This document shows positions 23,760 through 37,400 of a DNA stretch of 64,000 nt, one piece after another. Source of the stretch: Acanthococcus lagerstroemiae (Eukaryota > Arthropoda > Insecta > Hemiptera > Eriococcidae). Position 1 is the first letter of the stretch; each line of letters begins with the position of its first letter. The position numbers were made by a program, and so were the translations under genes. Below the pieces are notes generated by a model. It searched no databases. It was not told the origin of the DNA and worked only from the letters and a program-made list of their open reading frames with translations. The stretch lies in the NCBI GenBank assembly GCA_031841125.1, contig CM063108.1, forward strand, positions 71,644,344 to 71,708,343, read 5' to 3'.

Positions 23760-26115
23760 CCAATCCTGCTTATTTACTTTTTATCCATAGTTCCTCCCCC
23801 ATTTTTTCCAGTTCATTGATCGATTCAGCTATGATAACCACGTCATCCGCATATCTGAGGTTGTTCGGGTATTCACCATTGATTTTTAAACCCTTTTGTT
23901 CCCATTCGAGTTCCCTGAATATTTCTTCGAGTGCACAGTTAATTAGATTGGGGGGGAGAGAGGGTCCCCTTGCCGTACACCTTTTTCTATTTTAAATTTT
24001 TTGCCTTTCTTATTGAAGCAGATGTATGCTTCGCAGCCTTCATATAACTTTCTGATTAGCCTGATACATTTTGGTTTAACCCCCTGCTTTGCCATTGCGT
24101 TCCATAGAAACGAATGATTTATAGAGTCAAATATTTTCTTAAAATCAATGAAGAGGAAATTAGTGCATAGGTTATATTCATTGGATTTTTCTATAATTTG
24201 ATTCATAGTGAATAAATGATCAGTTGTTGAAAATTTTTTTCTGAATCCTGCTTGTTCTTTTGATTGGTTCCATTCGAGCTGATTAGTTATATACGATCTT
24301 TTATGATTTTTGCAAAAATTTTACTTAAATTTGAAGTTAGACTAATTGGTCTCTAATTATTATTCACATTTTGAACGTCCCGCTTTTTAAACAGTAGGTA
24401 ATATTATTTCTGCTATTTTTCATTGTATTGGTAGGTAAGTATAACTTCCTCGTCAGATATTTTGTTAAATAGATCTCTGAGAGGTATTGCCAGCTCCTCC
24501 GCAAAGTCTTTCAGGAACCAGTTCTCTACCTGATCTGAACCCGCGATTTTATTGGTTTTCAGTCTTTTCAGGTCATGGATAATTTCGCTGGTCAGTATCC
24601 TTGGTACCTCTTCTTCTTCTATTTCAGGGACTTCCTTCTCCCCGCTTTGTTCTAACCGTCTAAGGCTGATCGTTTTTTTCGTTATATAGCGAGTCGTAGA
24701 ACTCTGTAGCTGCTTGAACAATACTGAGTCTGTTGCGAGTAGCTTCCCCTTTCTTGTTTTTTTTTTTTTTTTTTATCGCTAAGACTAAGTTTTCCCCCTT
24801 TGAAAATTCCTTCCTCATTTTCTGTATAGGCCCATTCTCTTCTATTACACTTAGAATTTTTTCCTCGTTGTACGCTTTTATATTTTTTCGAATTTCATTT
24901 TTAACTTTTCTTTTTAACATTAATAATTCCAGTTTTTCTTTTGGCGATTTGTTGTTTTTCCTTACAATCGTGTTTCTTTTCTCTATCAATTCTTTTGTTG
25001 AGGTATAGAGAGCTTATCGTCGGTTTCTGGGGAATTATTTGCTATACCGAATTTTTTGGTCGTGTCGTAAGTCACCTGTTCTATTTTGTCATACAGAGTT
25101 TGAATTTCTTGTGTTTTTACTTCATGATCGAACTGAGCTAGGTCCGTTGCCACGGCTCTATTTGCCTCGCTGAGTTTATGTTTAGGTTTTCTGGCTAGTA
25201 CGTTATTTCTCTTTTGGTCGAAATATCTCTTTCTGTTAGGCAATTCAATTCTTCTTCTACTGATTCGGTGATCTGAGCTGAACCCGAAACGGGATATAAC
25301 GTGGCTGTATCGTAAACAGAAAATAGGTTGTTGACTAACATGTAATCAGTCTCATTTTTTGTATTTTTATTCGTGGCTTCCCACGTTCATTTTAATTTTG
25401 GATCTTTTTCAAACAAGGTGTTCGCAATTTTGAGATTGTTTTGGGCTGCAAATTGTATCAGTCTTCCTTCATTCTTATTCCTCTTACCTGATCCAAATTT
25501 TCCTACATTGCGATTATCTACTTCTGACTCACTTTTCCTTACCTTCCAGTCGCCCATTAGTACCATACCGGGTGATGAACGAGACCAAACATGTAGTAAC
25601 GTGCAACGTGTAAGTAATGCATGTAGCGGAGATTGTGTTATCGAGTCGGCGCCGCTGCGCCTTATCACATGTTGGCCCTATGGTGCGACTTCTTGTTCAT
25701 CACCCTGTATAATGTTCTTTCTGTTCTCTTACCAGTTTCTCAAACTCACTGTAGAATTTACTGTTACCTCATCTTGTGCGTCGGCGGTGGGAGCATAGCA
25801 GACTGGTATTACCAACAAATTCGTATTATTACTAATTTTAATTTTGGGATAGCAAATACGTTCCGATATACTTCTCATTTCTGTTACTCTTCTCATCGTT
25901 TCCTTTTTTATGTAAAAGCCCACCCCTCTATAACTCTTTGATTTACCATAGTGGTAAGAGAAGTAGCCGTCTCTCTTTTGTACGAGTTTCTCCCCCACCG
26001 TTCTAATTTCCGACAAACCGATAATACCCCTTTTGATTTTTTCTATTGCTTTTTCGAATTCGTATATTCTATCTTCATTAACCATACTCCGGCAATTATA
26101 ATACGCTATATTCAA
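23760..26115 (-). pseudogene. LINE ORF2 (endonuclease-reverse transcriptase), broken
   Basis: The endonuclease starts at 26115 with MNIAYYNCRSMVNEDRIYEF and has IIGLSEIRTVGE, the usual conserved acidic block. It continues to VIPVCYAPTADA at about 25765, is cut by a MITE (25568-25707), and resumes with VLMGDWKV near 25560. The linker and polymerase fingers lie at 25243-24413 (LKRLKTNKIAGSDQVENWFL). The palm follows at 24206-23943 (FIDFKKIFDSINH, GVRQGDPLSP). The catalytic YADD box is at 23842-23853, in another frame because of one extra base in a G/C run at 23950-23956. A TAA shortly after YADD also interrupts the frame. The protein would nick target DNA and copy the element RNA, but this copy cannot. 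Confidence 0.88.
25568..25707. mobile_element. 140-bp TA-flanked MITE inside LINE ORF2
   Basis: The left end CCGGGTGATGAAC and the right end GTTCATCACCCTG are inverted repeats of about 13 bp. TA flanks both sides (25566-25567, 25708-25709), fitting a Tc1/mariner-type insertion. The inside is GC-richer than the LINE. It interrupts the endonuclease between the CYAPTADA segment and the MGDW segment, so it landed after the LINE did. It is too short to encode anything. Confidence 0.8.
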
Positions 26116-26549
26116 AATTACTTTATTTTTCTTTTTATTCCTCTTTGTAGGTGCGAGTTTGCGGAAGATTTGCAGCCATGACTCTCCCTAGGGGCTGCGC
26201 GCTGTCTCGGGAGAGTTGTGCAGTTTGCTTCCATATTTTCGTACTTAAGTTTCTCCCCTGATATCATTACAAGTTATTTTCCGCGTTTGCTTGGCGACCG
26301 TGTTAGGCGGTATCTTCGCGGCATCTTTCATCACGAATCTAAAGTCTGGCAGCTTATAGGTTGCAGCCTATTACTAACACTACGGTTGTCTGTTTTTGAT
26401 GTTTTTTGGATGTGTAACCTGCTAGTATTTATGTTTTCCAGACTGTCTATGGTCAGCGGCCTCTTCTTTATTGTATTTCTTTCTTCTTGTGTTTTTAGTT
26501 GGGGGTTAGTGGTTGGCATTTCCTCGGCTTCTCTCATCAGTACTTCGAG

Positions 26550-27322
26550 TTGTTCAGCCTCCCGTATTTTTATAGCTGGACTCTTCTCTTCCCTTCTCTT
26601 CTAACGAAAAAGTTACCATTGCGGGTCCACACATACTTAACAACGTTTTCTTTATGTAGGTACAACGCGCCGTTTAGTGACTTCTTCGAGTTGGACGTTA
26701 AATGTTCCGAGCAGAATATCGAAAGTCCTGGATGTAGGCTGAGCGCTGCTCCGTTTAATTTTTCTTTTTTGGACGCTACTATCCAGTTCGTTTTACCGTC
26801 TCTCGACACGTCTTTCACTATAATCGGCGGCGCGGAGGACGACGTTGACTTTGGTAATCGATGCGCAGCGTATCGATATCGTAAGCTTCGTACTTTATCT
26901 TCAATTCTGATGCCAACAACTGCAATATTTCATAAAAGATTTTCTCTTTTTCCTCAGGGACGCCACTTATGATCAGGTTGTTACTGCGAGGGTATTGCTC
27001 GATTTCATTTAGGTATAATATCATTTTGGAGCGATGCGTTTTCGTTTTTTAATTTTCGTAATTCTTCCGAGATATTTTCGTATTTTTCCTCTAGATTTGT
27101 TACTTTCACAGCAAGGGGTTCGAATTTGGCATTCGTATCGTTCACCACTTCTTTCACTTCCTTGATTTCATTTTTGATCAGGAGCACCTCCTCTTTCACA
27201 CTTCTTAGTTCATTTAAAATCGCTTCGAATTTTTCTTCCATTTTCGTACTTCTGATGAGCGCTTTCTCCCGCTGGTCGGAACTTGCACGTATCACCTGTT
27301 CATACGTATCGTCGGTATACAC
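26550..27322 (-). pseudogene. LINE ORF1 (nucleic-acid-binding protein), broken
   Basis: Three overlapping - strand frames together form one ORF1 protein. The first (27322-27005) is a Glu/Lys-rich coiled coil (VLLIKNEIKEVKEVVNDTNA). The second (27024-26818) contains SNNLIISGVPEEKEK, the typical start of the ORF1 core after the coiled coil. The third (26818-26570) contains LSIFCSEHLTSNSKK and VKYVWTRNGNFFVRR, matching the C-terminal FP-like module known from CR1/Jockey-type ORF1 proteins. Two frame changes separate the pieces. Its role in an active element would be chaperoning and packaging of the element RNA. A further + strand frame over the same DNA is a shadow. Confidence 0.8.
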
Positions 27323-27400
27323 GTCTTAACAAACTTTTATAATCAACTTAGCCGCGAATCACGGAACCGGTTTCACAACGCACAACGCACGTTCACCTCT

Positions 27401-28361
27401 CGTTTATTATAAACGTATAAGAAATATAATTATCCTCCAAAATTTATGCTTGTTTATGTATTCTTGGAAAACGCCCCCTCCCCTAAGGATGAACTCAAAA
27501 GTAAGCAAGTTGAAAAACTAATGTAACAGCTTTCATTTTCTGTTACTTCTCACCCCCCTCAAAATAAAAATGGAAGAAAATACAGAATGCTTCGGTTAAG
27601 GCTCTTTATGTTTAGAATCAGTGACTCAAATCTTAGACCCCGCTATTCATTTTAATTATCGGTCAAGTTTTCTAGAGTCAAGTTAAGTTTGTCTTGATCA
27701 GGGTCTGCGGCTTAGGCTGGATCAAGAATCTGATTGGATAATCGAAATCAGCAACCAAGAAAAACGTATTAGTGCAGTTCTCGTTCGATTTTTTAAAACA
27801 AGTAAAATGCGTTTATTTTAGAGGTAAAATTTGGATTTTGAAAGCCGAAGCAAGGCTGGATCGAAATTTGAGTCGCAGTGATTCAAAAAAAAAAAAAAAA
27901 AAGAAAGAAAGAAAAAAGAAGCTTATTAGGCTTGCAGCTTCAGGGGGAAATTGGCATTATTTCCTTCCCTCCAGCCATCGCCCCCTCCTATCCTAGCAGA
28001 GAGGACAAGACCTTTTTCTGATTCTTCTTGGATTTTTTTAGTGTGAAATTTGAAATTTTTCCTCAAGTTGCCTCTCCTGAAGAAGTGGTTTCCCCCTAGA
28101 AAAGTGGTCATGCTACGAGGTTGAACTCTATCTTGATATTTTGTTCGATACTTCTTCATTTGAAACTCGATTTTCTTGATTGAAAGGAGGGTATGATATT
28201 ACTGCCTCCGTTGCACACGGTTTCGATGTCACTGACATAGTACTGCGAATCACGCTCGAATGAGAAAGTACGTTATTCGGAATCGTCGTCAGTTCGCAAA
28301 GATAAACTCAGAAAATAGTGACGATATTGGCTGATTTTTAACGCGTTTTTCCATTTTGCAG
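27401..28361. other. Non-coding DNA before the first recognised RGS exon
   Basis: Holds a diverged unit of the ~120-bp dispersed repeat (27600-27870) with an A-rich tract at 27886-27901. It ends in a pyrimidine-rich stretch and CAG acceptor at 28359-28361. It is probably intron of the RGS gene, because the first recognised exon begins at an acceptor. Confidence 0.5.
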
Positions 28362-28458
28362 ATGGAGGGGCTGGTGCAAGAGATGCAAGACCCGGACACT
28401 GGAGTTCCTGTGCGAAGCCAAAAGCAATTTCTTACTTCTATTCCTTCCGCTTTCACTG
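28362..28458 (+). CDS. RGS7: RGS exon 1 (first recognised), DEP start
   Basis: Begins directly after a CAG acceptor with ATG. Encodes MEGLVQEMQDPDTGVPVRSQ and then KQFLTSIPSAFTG, matching the start of the R7 DEP domain. Ends in phase 1 before GTAAGT. In vertebrate RGS7 the same Met is internal, so this is probably not the first exon of the gene. Confidence 0.93.
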
Positions 28459-31400
28459 GTAAGTACATACTCGTACGCGTTATGCGAGTGCGCTATCCGC
28501 CCCCGCGTCCGTATCGCAGGCTTTTCTCGCCGAACAACGATCGCTGAGCGCGATGACAACGCAGTAAAACGCTACGGAGGAGGGAAAATTTTTCCACTTA
28601 ACGCGGAACCCAAATAGATTAAATTCTGCGCATAATATTGTACATTCGTATATTCCATGTAAATTTACTTCGTTATCGTGTCTAGGGTTCATTAATCTCT
28701 CAGCTCAGCTCGGCCCATTCCATTATGCGGTCGTCTTGCCGGAATGGCTGCAGCCGATGCTTCTCTGGCTACCCCCTCCCCCGTGAAGAAACACGTATTC
28801 GCATTCGCACCCCGCCAGTTCACCGTTTCTTGCCATTCGATCATCACAGCATTCTTCACACGCCTATGAATTGGAAATTCGCGAGGAATTATCGCCAAAT
28901 TGATTACATTTACATAATTTACACGAATACACGATGTGTAAATATGTATATTCACTTACGCTTTAGTAATTAGCGGTTAATTTTTTTGCGTATATTACGT
29001 TCAACGTTGATTTCAATACATCGATTGTCTGGTACCGATGAAAAGAACACGTACCTTACACACAGTCGGGTAATTATAGAGCGTTTTATCAAATCGGGCG
29101 AGTTTTTGTATTCATTTTCCATTGTTAGCGGTAGATGAGACGGGCAGTGAGAATACGCACGGCGATGATTAATGGTCAGCGATGAATTAATGAATTCGAC
29201 GGCGCGATGTCGGATTTAAAAGTTAATTTCGACACGTCCGATAATTTGGGCTCGCGTTTACTTTCTAATTAGTAGAATTAAGGGGTTTTTATTTTTTTTC
29301 CTTTTTTCCCCCTAAATATGCTCTGGCGCTGAAAGGCAAAGACGAAAGGTATATTATTCGTTTAATTCGCTGCTGAATCTACGTTTGAATGTTTAATTTT
29401 GTTGAAAAGTGTAGATGAAATTTTGATGAGGTAATTCGGTTAGATGCGGATTAAGTTACTGAAAAAGTCGTCCGTAAAGAGAAGACGAATGAGAAATAGA
29501 AGAGAGGGTGAACGAGCTCAATCTGACTCCTTGATTTTATTACGAATGTGATATTACCATATTATAATCCTTGATTATTCTGAACACTATTTATAGGTTC
29601 CTCGTTATGTAATATAAAGGCTTATAAAAAATATAGGCTTCTGTGTGAAGGGAGCGAAAGTACTAAATTTTTTATTTGTACAGTAACTGCTTGTAGACGT
29701 ATAAATTACTATCCATTTCAGTTAAAAGATCAGTAAAAAGAGAAGGAACTTTTTTTTTCATTAATACCAATGCTCGTATACAACTGCAAACTTGTATTTG
29801 AGCGTTTAAATAACGTGTGAAAATTTCATCGAAAAATGTCAAAATCTAGGCTCCGTTCAAGGAACTTGTAATGTGGGATGATTTAAATGCCGCTTAAAAC
29901 TTTTCCAAGCTCTGTTGACAGATTTTAAGACTCTCTCAGGCTTGTTAAAGACTGTTTGCCAATCTATTAAACTCTTTTAGATATGTTCTGAACTCTTCAA
30001 GATACTTCCAGATTTGTTCAAGTATCTTCAACACTTCCGGGTTTCTTTTCAGCTTATTTCAGACGTTATTAATGCTTCTTAATACATATTCACAATTCCA
30101 AATATATTTAAGATGCCTCAGGACTCATCCGACACATTTAAAGCTCTCCTAGGTATACGGAAGACACTTTTACACTCTCGCAGACGCGTGTCAATATATT
30201 ACGGTCTTATTGAGACTTTTAAAAAGGTTTTTTAAAACGTTTTCTTCAGTCGGCAAATTTGAAGAAAAAAAAAACAATCTTTAGCTGGTACGATCTGAAT
30301 AATATTATTACTTGTTGAATTCAAACATGCTCGTTAGTTTAGTCGGAATCAATGAGAAACGATCGTCACATTCAGTTGGAAAAATTTAGAATGCCCTCTT
30401 CCGCCCTGCCGCATCCTTTATCTAAAATATTTTTCAAAGAGGCTTAATGAGTGTTAAAGACGTCTTTAATAATCTCAAAAAATCTTAAACAAGTCTGCCT
30501 AGAAAATTATTACCTCATCGTACTCAAACGCAGCAGGCCTGTTACTTAGAATAATAAATTATTGGTTATTGTTTGTAGAATCATACCTCTTTTTCCATTT
30601 CCTGATGTGTACTGGAGAAAAGGTGTTTTGAAAGAAAACCGACAATAAGTTAGTAACCAGCGACACTTCGCGAAAAATTGTTGTAGGTATACATGATGTC
30701 GGAAATAACAAACAGAATGTCTGTCTACAGTCCTTCTGCTGATTTTCCGTGGAAGTTTCGTTTTTCCGTAATCTAAACAATACTACCCTCCATGTTTGAT
30801 AGGAATTTATTGAGAATTTTTAATTAGGAAATCGAAGGTCCGAGGGATGAAAAGTTTAAAAATATTATCGAAGTTATCATAAAATTCGTAGTGGTAGACT
30901 GGCTGAGGAAGCACGGGACACACAAATATTTAATGTCTCCTTGCCGGAAAACGTTTTACTTGAAAGACTTTTCACATCGACTATCATCTACGCTTGCTAA
31001 CGATGCAACATCCTTATAAAAGTAGATCCGCCCTCCCCTCAACGCGGCCTGCTTATTCTAGAGCTCTATAACTTCGTGTAAGCACAATCGTCCGCCATTT
31101 TGACGTCAACCTTACCCGTGGATGCCGAATTGACTACGCGGTACGCTCCGCATAGTCGGATTCGACATCCACGGGCGCGGTTGGAGGCAAAATGGCGGAC
31201 GATCGTACTCACACGAAGTTATAGAGCTGTACTTTTTCTAGTTCGGCTTGTAACCTTTGTAAATATTGAGATTGAATCGACCAATCCTCATAAGTTTGCA
31301 AGTACCTAAGTTCGAGAACGGCGAGTGAACGAACCTTACTGAGTGAGGACTCAATTGGACCATTAAACTGCTGAAACGGATTTACAATGGTTAAAAACGT

Positions 31401-34400
31401 AAATTACAATATCGTATTTTTCAAACAAAATTCCGCCGTTCAGTGAAGTACCCCGAGCTAATCGAATTATCGACCAACACAAAACGATTTCCCAGTATGC
31501 GGCAATCTCCCTTTCATTATTCAGTTTTATTGCACGATATTGTCTTTAAGGACCCTTAGCTCGAAAATAATGATGAATTTTAACGAACCTGAAACGAACT
31601 TTTTCACGGTCTTCCTATTAGTTCTAATCTGATCGTATTTCGGTGGAATGCTTCGATTAACTTGTTCGTCTGAAATACTGAGTAAGGTTCTTAAATCTAA
31701 GTATAGGTACCGACCTTTTATCCCAATCTCATCACGATAATCGATATTTACATTCCTATTGATATCTATATCGTTTAGTAACCTCTCTGCTGAGTGCCTA
31801 CGTCGCAATATCCAGTCCGCTAATTTCAATTTTGTGTAAAAATCTGCCGTAAATTTAATATTATTTGATGAAGATTGTCAAGAAATCGTGTTCTTATTTT
31901 ATTAATTTTCTGATTTCGAATAGCAGACTTCCTCATTTTCCCCCTTTATGCCTCTAAATATCGTATATAAACTATCAGTTCTCTCCTGTTATATTGATGC
32001 TTACCAAAAAGGGCTTGAAGTTTAACATGGATTCCCTATAAGGAAAAAATGCTATTTTCCTTTAAATCATCTTAACAAGTACCTAGAGTTCGAAAAATAT
32101 GATCCCATTCAAAAAATTCGTTCTTATCATAACATAAAACTCTACAGGGAAATTTTCGAGAAAAAAATCGTCCAGAAAAATAAGCCTGTTTGAGGTTTAC
32201 TGATAAAATTACTTCCTTTACTCAATATTAATTAAATGAATGTCACGTGATAAGTTTTTGGATTCGCTGAACTTTGTTTGAGTTATTTTTAAGTGCACCC
32301 CCCCCCCCCCAGAATCAACAGGGGGTCAATACGTAAATTAACGTTAAGCTCCCAGTGTATCGAATGTAGGGTTTTTCGATTTGCCGAGTTCATTTCTGAA
32401 GTTATTCTATCTGTAACCTCTAGCTACACAGAAGACTCTAGAGATGGATAAGACCTGAAATATTGTAAGATGTATGTATGAGTGGTGGGTATCACTGATA
32501 TAAAATGTTAGGTTTCTCGAGTCACGGAGTTCTAACCTCTGTCTGGGTATGAGACTCCAAGGGGAGCTGCAACCTAAGTCCACGTATTCACTATGGAGTC
32601 TTCTCGATATAAGGAGTTACACCTGAAATTATCCTCAAATGAACTTGGCGATTCGAGGAACTCTATGTTAGATATCATTGATGCTCACATTCTCACTTTT
32701 CAGTATTTCATGTGTTAACTTTATTGCACAATGAGGGCCGAATTGGTACTCACGTTAATGATGCCTAATCAGAGAATCGCTTGTTTTCTGGAAATCAGTC
32801 TCAAGTCGAAGCCCTGTTTACAAGAAATACACTCTACTTTTCTGATGCGTTGAATTTCACTTTCGCTGGAGCGTGTTATTTTTTCGACTTTAAGGTTAGG
32901 GAGTGATATCATCCTGTCGACAACGTGAAAGTGTTTCAAAGGCATCGCAAAGGAATCATGAGTGGGGGTGGGGTGAAGATAGTCGAGAATACTATACTAA
33001 ATTCAGAATGCGTATTGTGTGCTTAATTTCATGCAACCCGCAATCATAGGAACTTCAGGTAGACTATGCATTTTTTGCTGAAATTTAGTTCAATTACTCA
33101 ACGTTAAGTCAGGTTTTACTAGTATCACTTTGCCTATCACCCGCCTCAATCGTGACGGTAATTGAAGTTTTTCAGAAGAAAATAAGACATTTTGTTTTTC
33201 TCCGGTCTGAAGTAAAATGGGGGTCCAGCTTATTTGCTCTTGCATAATACCGTTTCTTATGGGCCAACTCGAATTCTCACAGTTGTTCTACTGGTATATT
33301 GAAATAGGGTGGAGATGATACATCTGCCCTTCTCGCAGCTTCAAGTGTGTGAGGAAAGTGCCCTCTTCCTCCTCCTCTTGTCCCTCCTTCGCGATCCTGA
33401 CGCCGCTGAACTGTTGTCTTCTCAGACGAATCGTTAGCGGAATTGATTTTTGGCACTCCAGATGTCAAATTCCCCCTTTTCTCGTAGACATAAATTCGGC
33501 TTCAGTTGCTACTCACAATTTTCGCTCTTCGGCACCGACAGAAACTCGGGTTGCCTTTTCAGCTCTTCTATCATTCTGACCATTTGCAAGAAGGTCTTTG
33601 GTGTTTACTGTGAAGCACATGGCGTAAATTGTCCCCTCCGGAATACATATCACTCTACTATAGTCTTTTGCAATCGTCGAGGGAAAATGCAACGCGGTAA
33701 TTAATTGGCGTTTTATCGTTGTTCGCAGGTTACGATGTTATCGAGTGGTTGATGGAGCGTTTGAGAGTCGATGATCCCGGTACGTTTGGTATAAATTTCT
33801 ATCCGTTACATGGCAAACGCACGGTGTCTGACCAGTAGTCAGAGAGACTCGGCCTGGGCGTGCGGACTGTAGACGATATGGTGCCTGGTACTCGGTAACC
33901 GGTACACCGTGTACGGTGCAGGGTATGCGGTACTCGGTAGAGGGTGCACGGCACCACTCGATAGACGGTAGACGGTCGACGGTACCAGAACGGTATAAAT
34001 TTGTACCACGAACGACAGTGGATAGCCTGGACAGCCGTGGTGCCGGTGATGGCGGTGTAACTCAGCAACGTTTGATGCTGGTCCGGCACCAATTACAATG
34101 GAACTGGTAGAAAGACGTGGCGCGTGTAATGTAGACCGGCGTAAAAAAAGTTTTAATAGTTCTCCGGCTCACCGGAGTAGGGTACACTCTTCCGCCCACT
34201 GCCGCATCTGCCTCGAATTTAGAAAACGATTCTCAATTCGTGCGTATTCGCGGTTGAAAGTTTTCGTTTTCGACGTGCGGGTACGGGTGTATGACGTCAA
34301 CCGAATCGAAACGTCCTCGAGAAATTAATACACGTTCGAATTTCAGGTTCCTTTGTCATGTCACTGTACCGTCGTGTCGCGTCGCATCGCTTCGATGCTG

Positions 34401-37400
34401 GCCAGCGTGTACACGCGGCAGAAGTACACACAGCGCCGTTTATCAGTGTACATCGATGTACCGACTGTTATACAGACAGACAGACAGACAGATATATGCG
34501 AGACTGTATGTATGTGTACGTGTGTACGTGTAGTGAAAACGAAAACTAATACGCGTATACGTGCGCACGAAATTATTTGTTTGCTTCCAGACGTCACAAC
34601 CGAGTTTCTATGGAGACGAATTTAAATTGAAGTCGAGCGTTTATTTATAAGTGAAGAAAAATACATATATATCATCTACACATAGGAAAAGAAAATCGGA
34701 CAAATTTCAAAACGGAGCTAATAATTTACCTTGTTCGGTGTGTAGCACAAGTTTTCTTCCTCTTTTGCTGGGTGTAATTTCTCTTCTTCTTTACCCCTGT
34801 CTATCTGTCCGTGTCTTACTTACACTGTCTATGCTACAGCAGCGTCGTCTACGCGGGGTTTCGACTCTTGGACGACGTCGGGGTTGCCGGTATCGCTGTC
34901 GTTTACACTTCGCGCGTCCATTTCGAGCGAGCGGTTTTTAAATAATAATAGAATTTTGCCGAGTATAGCATCGAGTATAAGCGGTCTGCTATAATTTACG
35001 TGTGTACCTATATTGATTACAGTCGAAGCCGTTAACATTGCCAATCAGTTATGCCATTATGGTTACTTTTTTCCCGTTAGCGATTCCAAAAACTTAGTTG
35101 TCAAGGACGATGGCTCGCTGTACCGCTTTCAGGTAGGCGTTCATACTTGCATACGGAAGCGTGCGCGCTTGTTTCCGTAAAACATGTATGTATAGTCATT
35201 CACCACCTGTGGGTATCAGCATCGCCTTTCAACTTTCCCCCCCCCTTTTTTTGGTCTTGCAGATTCCATATTATTGGCCTTCGCATCAAACCAAAAATCC
35301 GGATAACGTCGACTACGCCATTTTCCTTGTTAAACGAAATCTCAGAAATAAGCAAAGGCATGGATTGGAAGACTTCGAAGTGGTAATGATGTGATTTTTT
35401 TTTAAATTATTGGAAGCGATGTTTAAGAATAAAGTGCTTTCAAACTGCGAGAGTCCGGCAGATCGTGCAGTGACGTAACTAGAAACCAATTCAGGAGGGG
35501 GTTTCAAGGAAATGTACATGGAAATTTTTCATCTCATTTCGTGTACACTAGCTATACCTATTTTCTTATACGAATTCCAGCATCTTGAGGGGTTATTTTC
35601 AGAATTCTCTTCATGGTTACATCTCAGCAGACAAGACTAGAAACAGAAAATTACTGCCAACAAATAGCTAGGCGAAACCACCAAGTGAGGACTGACGAAG
35701 ACTAAAATCCTTCGAATAAAAGTCGAAAATAAGAGCGACGTAAACTAAAAACCATTAACGTGTATCTAAATAAGACGTACAAAGTTCAAAACACGAGCAA
35801 TAAAATAAAAGGCAATGCTAATGAACATCAGATAGTACCAAAACTCTCCAAATCAAGAACAAAATAAAAAATCAACTCTTTCGACAAAATAAATCGAATA
35901 CGTCCGATTGGTAGTGTTGGCAAACACAGTAACATTCGTAAATTACCTCAAATTACGACGCCATAGTATTGGTGATACATAGTGTTGACGTTCATTTTTC
36001 GTGTAACTTTTCGATAATTCACAATAAGAATACTTACAATTAACGTGACTGAATTCCCAAAATTTCAAAAAATTAAAAGTTCGGCCCAATTACCGCTGAT
36101 AATTACGTAAATTACCGTTATAAGTACCGTAATTATCGAAAACTACCGAAATTTGCCGACACTGCCGAGGAGTGATATATTGGAAATTGTAGATTTAATA
36201 AAACCTTACATCGCAACGTAGAGGAAATTTTTCATACGCCTCCAAAATTTCATTTTTTATTTACCAAAAAACTGTTTGTGGGTAGGTGTGTGTAATCAGT
36301 TTGGAAAACATTGCAACGACCAAGCACACAACAACCACAAATTGACAGAAAAGTACAAAATCCTACTCATAGAAAACAACACAAGGAAAATTAAAAAAAC
36401 AAAATACCTAGAAATAATAAAGGCGAAAAAAACCAAAACAAACCAAAACAACTTAATAAACGCAACAGCTAACTTCCAAAGCGAGAACCTATTCAAATTA
36501 ATAATAGAACACTCCCTGATTGGACAGACTACATAAAGCCAGACAACCAATAGAAACACACACCAAGAGGTTACCATACGGTACTACACGTTACTATAAA
36601 TACAGGACCAACAAAAAGAAATGGTAGGGAACTCTACTGAAGATGGCGTAACAGCCGACAGCACCATGGACAACCAAAACGAAAAAGTAAATTGGCACAC
36701 CCTAGAAACAGAATATCTTTACCTCAATACAGTGTCCCATTTTTCTGGAAAAGCAAATTTTGCTTTTTCCAAGTAAAATTTTACTTTTGGTACCTAATTC
36801 AAGATTAGATCCAAAATCTAATGATATTTTTAAACTCAGTGACCTAAGAAGCCTCCATTTTGAAGTAAAGTTCATTTTTGTTATTTCAAAGAGTGAAATT
36901 TGGGTTTTAGGGAGCAAAGCAGGCTCTGGTGGAAAATCTGATGAAATTTTTGAAAATCAACGACCGAGATACCTAATGTGTAACTTGATGGTTTGTGCTA
37001 TACTGTTTCTGTTTTTTGTCCACGTTTCGCCATATCAGAATGAAGACTCTGCGGCTAAAAATGTGAATTAGTCGATTGGAGTCATTTGAGACTATTCACT
37101 GTTGATTATCCATCTCTAACTCAAAAAAAAATTTTTTTTCTCGTAAAATTAAAACTTGTTGCAGAATTAACCGTATCACCCAGTACAGTTTAGTGAAAAG
37201 TACAACCGGTAAAAGAGGTAGTATTTGCTTATTTACTAACCTGACAGGTCTAATGTGGGGAATCGGCAAACTGAAATAAAATTGTATTTTGGTCGGAACT
37301 TTCAGACTTAACCTCGCCCCCCCCCACCAAAACAATGCTCCCGTTGGCCCTGTCAACGTAGACTAGAAATGCCAGTTCAACTGTGAAAAACAGGGAGACA

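Larger units (their letters stand above)
23700..27400 (-). mobile_element. Degraded LINE (non-LTR retrotransposon)
   Basis: Read on the - strand, the order is an ORF1-like coiled-coil/FP-type protein, then an apurinic-type endonuclease, a linker and a reverse transcriptase. This is the standard layout of a two-ORF LINE. The 5' end lies near 27330-27400 and the 3' end is vague below 23750. ORF1 with a C-terminal FP-like domain points to the CR1/L2/Jockey side of the LINE tree, but the clade is not settled. Several frameshifts, stops and an inserted MITE mean it cannot move by itself. It lies about 1 kb before the first RGS exon. Confidence 0.9.
28459..33728 (+). other. RGS intron 1
   Basis: A 5.3-kb intron with GTAAGT donor and TTCGCAG acceptor. 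The first kilobase is unique and CpG-bearing. Later parts hold a degenerate AGACTTGTT-type block (29880-30250), a hairpin element (31062-31228) and a C-run near 32299. No further exon was recognised inside. Confidence 0.8.
33780..35022 (+). other. RGS intron 2
   Basis: A 1.24-kb intron. It contains a GGTAC-rich minisatellite (33876-33997) and a short GACA microsatellite (34473-34492). The surrounding sequence is CpG-rich for this window. The frames here overlap on both strands and are not coding. Confidence 0.75.

Noticed and set aside
24733..26972. Several + strand frames over the LINE
   Set aside because: They are antisense shadows of ORF1, endonuclease and reverse transcriptase on the - strand.
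34290..34625. Overlapping frames on both strands in RGS intron 2
   Set aside because: All read the same CpG-rich, GACA-containing intron DNA in different frames; none has protein-like features.
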